NCBI GenBank assembly: GCA_028865235.1
Contig: CP114561.1
Location: 1,322,001 to 1,386,000 of the forward strand
DNA length: 64,000 nt
Direction: 5' to 3'
Origin: Candidatus Manganitrophus sp.
GTDB lineage: Bacteria > Nitrospirota > Nitrospiria > SBBL01 > Manganitrophaceae
Shown here: positions 57,049 to 64,000 of the stretch, in pieces
Numbering within the stretch: position 1 is the stretch's first letter
Layout of the letters: the number at the start of each line of letters is the position of its first letter
Notes under the pieces: generated by a model
Told to the model about the DNA's origin: nothing
The model's database searches: none
Seen by the model: only the letters and a program-made list of their open reading frames with translations
Position numbers and translations under genes: made by a program

Positions 57049-57815
57049 CTAAAAGAGAAAGGCGGTCAGGAAATAGTCGGAGATCAAAATGAGCATCTCC
57101 GCGATGACGACGGCCCCGGTGGTCGCCCGCCCGACCCCTTCGGCCCCCCCTTGCGTATTAAATCCCTTGTAGCAGCTGATCGTTGCGATGAGGGTGCCGA
57201 AAACCATCGCCTTCAAGAGCCCCCCCAAATATCGTTCGGCTCCAGATACTGAATCGTCCGGCGGATATAGATCCCCGGATTCGCCTCCAGCATCTGCACC
57301 GAAATCAGGTATCCTCCGATGATGCCGATGAAATCCGAAAAAACGGTCAGGAGCGGAAGCATCAACATCCCCGCGAGCAATCTCGGCGTTATCAGATATT
57401 GGACCGGATCGACCGCCAGCGACGCCAGGGCGTCGATCTGCTCGGTCACCTTCATCGTCCCGAGCTCGGCGGCCATCGCCGCCCCTGCGCGCCCCGCCAC
57501 GATCAGCCCGGTCAGGACCGGCCCGAGCTCCCGCGTCATCGAAAGGGCGACGACCGTCCCGACCAGCCCCTCGGCATTAAACCGCTGGAACCCGGTGTAG
57601 CTCTGCAGCGCCAGGACCATCCCGGTGAAGGTGGCGGTGATCAGGACGACCGGGATCGACTCGACCCCCACCGCCTCCATCTGCCGGGCGATGTTCCGAA
57701 AACGGAGCGGGGGCCGGAACGTCCAAAGGAACGCCTTGATGAAAAGGAGGGCAATCGCCCCCACCTCCGTCAAAAAGCCAAGAAGCCAGCTCCCTATTTT
57801 TTCGAAGTAGCGCAT
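57049..57815 (-). CDS. mlaE: Phospholipid ABC transporter permease, one frameshift
   Basis: ATG 57815 (MRYFEKIGSWLLGFL); an in-frame extension upstream has no support. Family core: SIPVVLITATFTGMVLALQSY, ALSMTRELGPVLTGLIVAGR, AGAAMAAELGTMKVTEQIDAL, LAVDPVQYLITPRLLAG and GIIGGYLISVQML. The frame fails near 57218, where the minus strand has TGGGGGGGCTC with seven G; eight would give IWGGLLKAMVFGTLIATISC, continuing GFNTQGGAEGVGRATTGAVV and ending SDYFLTAFLF at 57049. About 256 residues. First gene of mlaEFD. The break removes the last two helices in the sequence as given. Confidence 0.92.
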
Positions 57816-57817
57816 AA

Positions 57818-57850
57818 GAGTATAGGTCTTATGGGTCTGATACGACCTAT
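57818..57850. repeat. TATAGGTC-type intergenic hairpin
   Basis: TATAGGTCTTATGGGTCTGATACGACCTATA forms an inverted repeat (TATAGGTC / GACCTATA) between mlaE and alr. The same TATAGGTC word recurs at 61322-61347. Confidence 0.55.
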
Positions 57851-57858
57851 ATTTTGCC

Positions 57859-58995
57859 TCACCTCTCCTTGTATATTCTCGGCACTCGCTCCCCGATCCC
57901 GCAGAGAATCTCATACGGGATGGTCTCGGCCTGGCGGGCGAGTTCGTCGGCCCAGACCGCTTCGCCCCCTTCTTCCCCAATCACCGTGACCCAGTCGCCG
58001 ACATTCAGGGAAGGGGCCTCGGTGACATCGAGCATCGTCATATCCATGCAGACCCGGCCCACCACCGGCACACGTTGTCCTTTGGCGATCATCACCCCGC
58101 GGTTGGAGAGAAGCCGCGGATAACCATCTGCATAACCGACCGACACGGTGGCGATGAGACTCTCTCGCCGGGTAAAGAAGGTGCGCCCATAGCTGATGGA
58201 AGTCCCCGCGGGAACTTTTTTCACTGCGATGACGCGGGCCCGAAGCTGGAGGATCGGCTTCAGCGGGATCTCCGTTTCCTCTTCCAGAGGGGAATACCCG
58301 TAGAGCATCAATCCCGGCCGGACCAAGTTAAAGTGCGCCGCGCCGAAGTGCATAATAGCAGCGCTGTTGGCGAGATGGCAATAGCGGACTTTCATTTTTG
58401 TCTTCTGAAGCGCGGTCCAGATTTGCTTCAGCGCCTCAAACTGTTTCTTCGCAAAAGAGAGATCCTTCAGATCGGCCTCGGCAAAGTGGGTCAGAATTCC
58501 TTCCACTCGAATCCCTTTCTGTTCTATCGCCATTTGAATGAACGGGAGGGCTTCGGAAACCGGCAGGCCGATGCGTCCCATGCCGGTATCGAGTTTGACA
58601 TGGACGTTCACCCGCTTTTCCCGCCGGACGGCATACCGGCTCAGGGCGGTGAGCGACGCCGCGTCGAAGAGAAGGGGGGTGAGTTGATATCGGACGATTT
58701 CAGGGATCTGCTCGATCGGGCAGCCGGTCATCAACAAAATCGGATGGGTGATCCCGGCCTTTCGAAGCTGGATCGCCTCCTCCAAATAAGCGACCCCGAG
58801 CAGGCTGATCTCCTTCGACCTTTTCTCTCCCGCCAGAAATTGCGCGATCGGGACGGCGCCATGGCCGTAGGCGTTCGCCTTGATGACCGCCAAGATTTCC
58901 CTCCGGCCGATTCGCTTCTTGACCTGTTGAAGATTGTCCCGCAATGCCGAGAGATCCACTTCCGCCACGCTGGCCGAGCGCCTTCGAACATCCAT
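57859..58995 (-). CDS. alr: Alanine racemase
   Basis: PLP enzyme making D-Ala for peptidoglycan. The PLP lysine is in ILAVIKANAYGHGAVP; further motifs are VNVHVKLDTGMGRIG, RYCHLANSAAIMHF, FNLVRPGLMLYGYSP, ISYGRTFFTRRESLIATVSVG (catalytic Tyr in the opposite-subunit region), GYADGYPRLLSNRG and VVGRVCMDMTMLDVT. About 378 residues, unbroken. ATG 58995 (MDVRRRSASVAEV) follows AGGGGGAT; the frame continues 24 codons upstream into the preceding gene. It overlaps or abuts the TPR lipoprotein gene. Confidence 0.95.
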   Translation of the reverse strand: MDVRRRSASVAEVDLSALRDNLQQVKKRIGRREILAVIKANAYGHGAVPIAQFLAGEKRSKEISLLGVAYLEEAIQLRKAGITHPILLMTGCPIEQIPEIVRYQLTPLLFDAASLTALSRYAVRREKRVNVHVKLDTGMGRIGLPVSEALPFIQMAIEQKGIRVEGILTHFAEADLKDLSFAKKQFEALKQIWTALQKTKMKVRYCHLANSAAIMHFGAAHFNLVRPGLMLYGYSPLEEETEIPLKPILQLRARVIAVKKVPAGTSISYGRTFFTRRESLIATVSVGYADGYPRLLSNRGVMIAKGQRVPVVGRVCMDMTMLDVTEAPSLNVGDWVTVIGEEGGEAVWADELARQAETIPYEILCGIGERVPRIYKER

Positions 58996-59009
58996 CCTTA
59001 TCCCCCTGC

Positions 59010-59704
59010 TCAATCCACCCCTCGCCGGCCCGGCCGTTCGGATTCGATTCCACCGGAGCGGCCACACCGTTCGAGGTTTTTTCTTCGAGCAATTCTAGCA
59101 CATGATTCTGCTGTTCGCTCAGCTGTTTCAGAAGAAGCGGATCGGAGGGAGCCGACGCTTTCGCCTCCCGGACCGCGGCAAGGGCCGGTTCGTATTCGGC
59201 GCGCGCCAGGTAAATGGCGGCGAGGGTGTCGAGATAGTAGGGCCTTCGCGCCGGGTCGATCTCGATCGCCTGCTGAACCCAGCGCTCCGCCTCGAGCAGA
59301 TCTCTCTCTTCGATCAGATACAGCGACGCCAGATTATTGAGAATGGGAGCGTTCCGAGGGTCGAGACGGAGCGATTTTCGATAGGCCTGTTCCGCGGCGG
59401 CGTAATTTTTCTTTGCGTAGTAAACGTTTCCCAAGTAGCCCTGGATCACCGAGGGGGATCCTCCCTTGTCGAGCGCCGCTTGATATTCCACGATCGCCAG
59501 GTCCCACGCCCCCCGCGCTTCATAGGAAAGCCCGAGTTGAAGATGCTCTTCACCGGAGAGCGGGTCGTTGAGAATGACGACTTTGGGAACGGCGCCGCAG
59601 CTGGCGAGCCCGAACAGGAGCCCGGACAGGAGAAGGAGAAGCAGCGTCCGTGCAAGTCCCAACAGGGCTAGCTTGAGCTTCGGGGAACGACTTGAAGCGT
59701 CCAA
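59010..59704 (-). CDS. TPR lipoprotein (C-terminal part of a PA2778-like system), probable frameshift at its end
   Basis: A lipoprotein signal (RTLLLLLLSGLLFGLASCGA, lipobox ASC) is followed by tetratricopeptide repeats: EHLQLGLSYEARGAWDLAIV, YLGNVYYAKKNYAAAEQAYR, NLASLYLIEERDLLEAERWV and LAAIYLARAEYEPALAAVRE. The start is TTG 59704, overlapping the C39 gene by 37 bases. In the sequence as given the frame runs on to 58700 through alr; one extra G near 59021 would create TGA at 59010-59012, the probable true end. About 230 residues. Together with the C39 gene it looks like a split PA2778-type cysteine-peptidase/TPR protein. Confidence 0.75.
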
Positions 59705-60219
59705 TAATTCGTCTTCTCCCAGGCTGCGACAAAGGTTCGATACGGAATCGGTTTGTTCTCTTCTGATCCGGAGTGGACGATCACCTCTTCCCGCGTTTCA
59801 TCCAGACCGGTAATGACGACAAAATGACCGACGGGGAAAACACGTCCCCCCAGATTCAAAAATGCAATCAGCGGAATGCCTTGCGAGAGATGTCTCTTGA
59901 TATCCGGGAGGCTGCCGGCATAGCTCTCGGCCCGCATCCCCTTCTTCCGCGCGAAATGGGTGAGATCGATCCCCAACGCTCCGTTTAACTCCGGAAGATA
60001 GACGGCGCGCGTCACCTCCTCCACCGAAATCTCCTCCCGCCAATAATGCAAGACGGAGGTCAACGATGCCGGACCGCAGAGTCCGACCTGCTGGGGAAAA
60101 TAAGGAACGTTTAACCGAAGCGCCTCCGGGGAGGGAGAACGCATTTGACCCGGGGCACAGGCTGAAACGAGTGCAAAGAAAAGAATCGCCAGAGAAGAGC
60201 GCAACAAAACCGGGATCAT
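59668..60219 (-). CDS. C39-like cysteine peptidase lipoprotein (PA2778 family)
   Basis: ATG 60219 (MIPVLLRSSLAILFFALVSA) opens a lipoprotein signal with lipobox SAC. The papain-like C39 domain has the catalytic Cys in VPYFPQQVGLCGPASLTSVL and the His in FPVGHFVVITGLDE, with Asp/Asn region following. About 183 residues. An upstream 19-codon frame extension is not favoured. In Pseudomonas-type genomes PA2778 (C39 + TPR) is coupled to a PA2779 gene, as seen here upstream. The peptidase substrate is unknown. Unbroken. Confidence 0.83.
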   Translation of the reverse strand: MIPVLLRSSLAILFFALVSACAPGQMRSPSPEALRLNVPYFPQQVGLCGPASLTSVLHYWREEISVEEVTRAVYLPELNGALGIDLTHFARKKGMRAESYAGSLPDIKRHLSQGIPLIAFLNLGGRVFPVGHFVVITGLDETREEVIVHSGSEENKPIPYRTFVAAWEKTNYWTLQVVPRSSS

Positions 60220-60283
60220 CCTGGAAGAAATCGGCTGGATCTCATCAGCAAGCCCCGTACGATGAAGTCGACTCACATTCGAT

Positions 60284-60694
60284 CTACTTTGTGATGATGA
60301 CTTTATGCCCGGTTAGTTGAAGTAGAATCACCACGAGGATCGCAATCACCAGAAGCGCGATCACCACGCCGAGCCCGTCCCCTCCGGCATAGAGGGAATC
60401 GATTTGACTCGCGACTTGATGGACTTCCTGATCGGAGAGCTGCGCCAGCCGGGAAGTGATTTCTTCTTGGCTTAAACCGAGATCGGCCAGGCGTTGGTGA
60501 ATCATTTTTGATTCGAGAACGGTCTGTATCTTGGAAAGATCCTCTTGGCGGATCGAAGAGGTCTGATTGGAGGGGAGAAACATCGCCCAACCTTCGGACG
60601 TCGGGAAAGCGGAAAGGAGTCCAAGAACCACTGTTGCAACCACCAAATAACCGACCAAAGATCGTTTAAAGAAAAGCTGAACCCGAAAACCCAT
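60284..60694 (-). CDS. PA2779-family protein
   Basis: MGFRVQLFFKRSLVGYLVVA (start after AGGAGGTCGTCG) leads to a signal/anchor helix, a helical region with RQEDLSKIQTVLESKMIHQR and the family-typical LGLSQEEITSRLAQLSDQEV, QIDSLYAGGDGLG, then a C-terminal helix VVIALLVIAILVVILLQLTG. 136 residues. The family co-occurs with PA2778 cysteine peptidases. Function is unknown; it may be the peptidase substrate or membrane partner. First gene of the trio. Confidence 0.83.
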   Translation of the reverse strand: MGFRVQLFFKRSLVGYLVVATVVLGLLSAFPTSEGWAMFLPSNQTSSIRQEDLSKIQTVLESKMIHQRLADLGLSQEEITSRLAQLSDQEVHQVASQIDSLYAGGDGLGVVIALLVIAILVVILLQLTGHKVIITK

Positions 60695-60754
60695 CGACGA
60701 CCTCCTATCCGCAACTGTGAGAACCGTGAAACGACACGCCGTCTAGACTTTCAC

Positions 60755-61306
60755 TTAAACTTCCAGAATCTCCGCTTCTTTCTTCTTTAAGATTTCATCG
60801 ACCTTGGTGATCGTTTGGTCGGTCATTTTTTGAACTTCATCCTGCGCCTTGCGGAGCGCATCCTCCGTCAGCGTTCCGTCTTTCTGCAGCGATTTGAGCT
60901 CGTCGTTCGTATCGCGCCGGATGTTTCGGATCGCCACCTTCGACTCTTCCCCGATCTTTTTGACCAGCTTGACGAGGTCCTTCCTCCGCTCTTCGGTCAA
61001 GGGGGGGATGCTGATTCGGATGACTTTTCCGTCGTTGGTGGGGGTGAGTCCCAGCCCGGAGCCCAATATCGCCTTTTCCATCTCGGGAAGCTGGCTGGTA
61101 TCCCATGGTTGAATGAGGACCGTTCTGCTGTCGGGGATGGAAAGGGTCGCGATCTGCTTTAAAGGAGTCGTTGCTCCATAATAATTAACCTGAACGGAAT
61201 CGAAGAGGACTAAGGAGGCACGGCCGGTTCGAACGCCGGAGAGCTCCACCTTCAGGTGTTGGAGGGAAGCCTCCATTTTTTCGAGCATTCTCTTTTTCGC
61301 GTCCAT
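60755..61306 (-). CDS. frr: Ribosome recycling factor
   Basis: Dissociates post-termination ribosomes with EF-G. 183 residues with the family text: KKRMLEKMEASLQHLKVELS, GVRTGRASLVLFDSVQVNYY, YGATTPLKQIATLSIPDSRT, IGSGLGLTPTNDGKVIRISI-type GSGLGLTPTNDGKVIRI, PPLTEERRKDLVKLVKKIGE and VAIRNIRRDTND. Complete and unbroken. Follows pyrH by 42 bases in the usual rpsB-tsf-pyrH-frr order. Confidence 0.97.
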   Translation of the reverse strand: MDAKKRMLEKMEASLQHLKVELSGVRTGRASLVLFDSVQVNYYGATTPLKQIATLSIPDSRTVLIQPWDTSQLPEMEKAILGSGLGLTPTNDGKVIRISIPPLTEERRKDLVKLVKKIGEESKVAIRNIRRDTNDELKSLQKDGTLTEDALRKAQDEVQKMTDQTITKVDEILKKKEAEILEV

Positions 61307-61321
61307 GAAATCCTTTTATAG

Positions 61322-61347
61322 GTCTTATAGGTCCTAGGACCTATAAA
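61322..61347. repeat. TATAGGTC-type palindrome between pyrH and frr
   Basis: TATAGGTCTTATAGGTCC followed by TAGGACCTATAA contains the perfect palindrome TTATAGGTCCTAGGACCTATAA. Same word family as the spacer at 57818-57850, indicating a dispersed short repeat. Confidence 0.6.
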
Positions 61348-61348
61348 A

Positions 61349-62071
61349 TCATCGCGACTTTCTAATAATCGTTCCCACACGCTCGCCGGTGAGGACCTTG
61401 CGGATGTTTTCTTTTTCTTTGACGTTGAAGACGATCAGCGGAAGATTATTATCCATGCAAAGAGTCACCGCGGTGGAATCCATGATCTTCAATCCCTTCT
61501 CGATCACCTCGAAGAAGGTCAGCTCGGAGAACTTGCGGGCCGCCGGATCTTTCATCGGGTCCCGGTCGAACACGCCGTCGACCTTGGTTCCCTTTAAGAT
61601 TACTTCGGCGCCGATTTCCATCGCTCGGAGCACTGCTGCGGTATCGGTTGAGAAGTAAGGATTGCCGGTCCCGGCCGCGAAGATGACCACCCGTTTTTTT
61701 TCCAAATGACGGATTGCCTTTCTTCGAATGTATCCCTCTGCCAGCTCTTTCATCTCGATCGCCGACTGAACGCGGGTGAAGACCCCCTTCTTCTCGAGGA
61801 TATTCTGGAGAGCAAGCGCATTAAGAACGGTCGCCAACATCCCCATGTAATCGGCCGAGGTCCGCTCCATTCCCGCGGCGCTCCCGGCGATGCCGCGGAA
61901 GATGTTTCCGCCGCCGATCACAACCGCCGTCTCAACCCCCATCGAGGCGATCTCCTTGATCTCCTCAGCGATGGTGTCGAGCATCTTGGGATCAATCCCG
62001 TACCCCTGGTCACCCGCCAATACCTCCCCGCTGACCTTCAGAAGAACTCTTCGATACTTGGCATCGGACAT
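61349..62071 (-). CDS. pyrH: Uridylate (UMP) kinase
   Basis: Phosphorylates UMP to UDP. Motifs of the bacterial amino-acid-kinase fold: [95 protein letters not shown] and [19 protein letters not shown]. 240 residues from ATG 62071 (MSDAKYRR), preceded by AGGATCGCC; the frame extends 18 codons upstream without support. Complete. Confidence 0.97.
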   Translation of the reverse strand: MSDAKYRRVLLKVSGEVLAGDQGYGIDPKMLDTIAEEIKEIASMGVETAVVIGGGNIFRGIAGSAAGMERTSADYMGMLATVLNALALQNILEKKGVFTRVQSAIEMKELAEGYIRRKAIRHLEKKRVVIFAAGTGNPYFSTDTAAVLRAMEIGAEVILKGTKVDGVFDRDPMKDPAARKFSELTFFEVIEKGLKIMDSTAVTLCMDNNLPLIVFNVKEKENIRKVLTGERVGTIIRKSR

Positions 62072-62172
62072 GGCGGCGATCCTGTTATGAATGGAAAGGG
62101 TCAACACTGCCGGAGCGAACGGCATAAGGGCCGTTCGCTCCGTTCGGGCATGAAAATGGGTGGATGCGGAGA

Positions 62173-62778
62173 CTAAGCCTCCCCTTCACCCAACTGATAT
62201 CGCGTAAACCGTCGGATGTGCATGTTCTCTCCGACCTTTGCAATTTTCTGGGCCAACAGATCTTTGATTTTGGTCTGAGGATCTTTGATGAACGGCTGCT
62301 CCAGCAGGCAGATCTCCTCAAAGAACTTCTCGAGTTTTCCCTCGGCGATTTTAGCAATCACCCCCTCCGGCTTTTTCGTCTCACGCGCCTGAGCGATGTA
62401 GATGTTCCGCTCCTTCTCGATCACCTCCGCGGGAACCTCCTCGCGCCGGATATACTGGGGCGGAGGGGTCGAACCGGCGATCTGCATCGCGATATCTCGA
62501 ACGAACTCCTGGAACTCCGGATTTCGCGCGACGAAATCGGTCTCGCAGCTCACCTCGACCAAAACGCCGATTTTTCCGCCGAAGTGGATGTAGGAGCCGA
62601 TGCTCCCTTCGCGGGTCTCCCGGCCCGCCTTTTTAGCAGCGGTCGCAAGTCCCTTCTGCCGGAGGAAATCAATCGCCTTGGAAAGATCGCCCTGCGACTG
62701 TGCGAGGGCGGCTTTGCAATCCATAATACCGGCCCCCGTCTTCTCGCGTAACTCTTTAATCGTATCGACTGCCGACAT
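62173..62778 (-). CDS. tsf: Elongation factor Ts
   Basis: Nucleotide-exchange factor for EF-Tu. [20 protein letters not shown] (TDVGM-like N-module), [60 protein letters not shown] and [20 protein letters not shown]. 201 residues, the short form common in Nitrospirota and Deltaproteobacteria. Unbroken. Between rpsB and pyrH. Confidence 0.97.
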   Translation of the reverse strand: MSAVDTIKELREKTGAGIMDCKAALAQSQGDLSKAIDFLRQKGLATAAKKAGRETREGSIGSYIHFGGKIGVLVEVSCETDFVARNPEFQEFVRDIAMQIAGSTPPPQYIRREEVPAEVIEKERNIYIAQARETKKPEGVIAKIAEGKLEKFFEEICLLEQPFIKDPQTKIKDLLAQKIAKVGENMHIRRFTRYQLGEGEA

Positions 62779-62828
62779 TCCCTTCCCTTTCTAAATCTTT
62801 AATCAAGATACTTAGCCCGAGGTAGCGC

Positions 62829-63611
62829 TTAAGAAGCCGGCGCTCCCGGCTCTCCCTCCGCCGCGGCCATCACCGGTTCCGGTTTTACCTCCTGCTGGGA
62901 AGCGGGAGCCGGCCGCTCGGTCTGAGTCTTCTCCCGAATACGCCGACCTTCCAAGACCGCATCGGCCATCCGGCTGGTAATCAACCGAATCGCCCGGATC
63001 GCATCGTCGTTGCCCGGGATGACATAATCGATCTCATCGGGATCACAATTCGTATCGACAATGGCGATGACCGGAATCCCCAGCCGATTCGCCTCCAATA
63101 CGGCGGTTCGCTCTTTCATCGTATCGATCACGAAGATCGCCGCCGGAAGGTTCCGCATATCCTTGATTCCGCCGAGATTCCACTCGAGGTGCTCCCGCTC
63201 TTTTTCCATCTGGAGCACTTCTTTTTTCGGCAGCCGCTCATGGGTCCCGTCTTCGCGCGCCGATTCGAACTTCTTTAACTTTTCAATGCTCTTCCGGATG
63301 GTGGCGAAGTTGGTGAGCATTCCCCCCAGCCACCGGTGGTTCACATAAAACATCCCGCACCGCTTCGTCTCGGCCTCCACAATCTCCTGCGCCTGTCGCT
63401 TTGTTCCGACGAAGAGGATCGTCTCTCCATGCGCCACAAGGTCTCGGACGAAATCGGTCGCTTCCGCGAACTTCTTAACGGTTTTCTGGAGATCGATGAT
63501 ATAAATATCATTTCTCTCCCCGAAGATATATTTGGCCATCTTCGGATTCCAACGGTTGGTTTGGTGTCCGAAATGAACACCCGCTTCAAGTAATTCTCTC
63601 ATTTCAGTCAT
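62829..63611 (-). CDS. rpsB: Ribosomal protein S2
   Basis: Small-subunit protein. [98 protein letters not shown] and [20 protein letters not shown] are invariant S2 text. 260 residues with a Pro/Glu/Ala-rich C-terminal tail. AAGGAGAAGCA precedes ATG 63611. First gene of rpsB-tsf-pyrH-frr. Confidence 0.97.
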   Translation of the reverse strand: MTEMRELLEAGVHFGHQTNRWNPKMAKYIFGERNDIYIIDLQKTVKKFAEATDFVRDLVAHGETILFVGTKRQAQEIVEAETKRCGMFYVNHRWLGGMLTNFATIRKSIEKLKKFESAREDGTHERLPKKEVLQMEKEREHLEWNLGGIKDMRNLPAAIFVIDTMKERTAVLEANRLGIPVIAIVDTNCDPDEIDYVIPGNDDAIRAIRLITSRMADAVLEGRRIREKTQTERPAPASQQEVKPEPVMAAAEGEPGAPAS

Positions 63612-63868
63612 TGCTTCTCCTTATTTTGGTCTGAGCCTCCGCTCCCGCTTTTACGCACTGATTGCCTCATGGACAAAAAGGGCGACCCGACCTCCGGCTG
63701 CGCCGTTTCGGTCGGGGACCGAGCCCCAGCGGGGAGCGTGTGTATTTTGTGTTGATTGTTGAAGGTGTTACACGATCTCGATCACAGGAATTTCAAATGA
63801 TGAGATTTTAAAAAGTAACATAATTATAGCTGAATTTGCAATAAGAAAAAAGGATCTCTTTCCTCATC
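63612..63868 (-). promoter_or_regulatory. Long, structured rpsB leader
   Basis: A 257-base gap between argJ and rpsB. On the minus strand it has nested GC-rich hairpins (GCTCCCCGCTGGGGC; GGTCCCCGACC; GGCGCAGCCGGAGGTCGGG) within an otherwise AT-rich leader. Many bacteria control rpsB through leader RNA bound by S2; a specific match was not verified. No coding capacity seen. Confidence 0.35.
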
Positions 63869-64000
63869 TTAGCTCCGGTACGCCGCATTGATCTTGACAT
63901 AGTCGAGGCTGAGATCGGAGGTCCAGAAGTCGGCGCGACCCCTGCCGGAATGGAGGTGAACCGTCAATTCAATCTCCTTTTGTTTCAAGAGGACCGCCAC
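63869..64000 (-). CDS. argJ: Bifunctional ornithine acetyltransferase / N-acetylglutamate synthase, C-terminal end (partial)
   Basis: Only the last 43 codons are present: VAVLLKQKEIELTVHLHSG, GRADFWTSDLSLDYVKINAA and YRS with TAA at 63871-63869. The DLSLDYVKINAAYRS ending is characteristic of ArgJ. The 5' part lies beyond the window. Same strand as rpsB, with a 257-base spacer. Confidence 0.88.
   Translation of the reverse strand: MAVLLKQKEIELTVHLHSGRGRADFWTSDLSLDYVKINAAYRS

Overview
The window looks like a chromosomal segment of a Gram-negative, aerobic, chemolithotroph-like bacterium, most plausibly a Nitrospirota member (Nitrospira / Manganitrophus-like). The main support is a respiratory operon with a 14-helix cytochrome bd-like oxidase and several c-type cytochromes, a kind of oxidase described from Nitrospira genomes. 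Housekeeping genes (argJ, rpsB-tsf-pyrH-frr, accD, metK, ahcY, trpEGDC) show it is a core chromosome, not a plasmid or phage. The taxonomic call is inference; there is no rRNA gene here to settle it.

Layout. 1-3.8 kb: trpE-trpG-trpD-trpC on the minus strand, in which trpG and the first half of trpD form a GC-rich, indel-riddled block. 4.1-15.9 kb: a plus-strand surface and secretion locus. It has an outer-membrane protein, then a class I cyclic-di-GMP riboswitch with terminator, two small secreted proteins, a TPR plus beta-barrel exporter, a DUF1302-like barrel and a very long lipoprotein with FG-GAP-type repeats. 16-20.4 kb: a methyltransferase, accD, ahcY and metK. 20.6-27.2 kb: the cytochrome bd-like operon with two unannotated single-helix microproteins at its head and a near-consensus promoter. 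27.3-30.4 kb: a third microprotein, an FGE-like protein, a secreted protein and a PD-(D/E)XK nuclease. 30.7-37 kb: a membrane cytochrome b561 with a molybdopterin oxidoreductase, DipZ, a sensor kinase and an NfuA-like Fe-S carrier. 37-45 kb: a methyltransferase, two MerA-like flavoproteins, a translationally coupled dehalogenase-like pair, and TVP38 and DUF3047 proteins. 45-49.2 kb: a C2H2 zinc-finger protein, an ECF sigma/anti-sigma pair with a target-like secreted protein, and the arsenosugar CMD-ArsS pair. 49.4-64 kb: a cupredoxin-like protein, a giant DUF4091 protein, mlaEFD, alr, a PA2779/C39/TPR trio and the rpsB-tsf-pyrH-frr cluster.

The most interesting system is the c-di-GMP-controlled surface locus. 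The riboswitch aptamer, its P1 helix and the competing terminator can be read directly, and they predict an ON switch for secreted and outer-membrane proteins of unknown function. A second candidate is the ECF module, where the same 14-base box occurs twice in front of a secreted protein.

Quality caveat. About twenty genes, including essential ones such as accD, are broken by single-base indels, and wherever I resolved the site it was a short G or C run. I treat these as one gene each with probable sequence errors, not as pseudogenes. Coordinates given for such genes span the whole reconstructed gene. No tRNA, rRNA, CRISPR array, transposase or phage gene was recognised.
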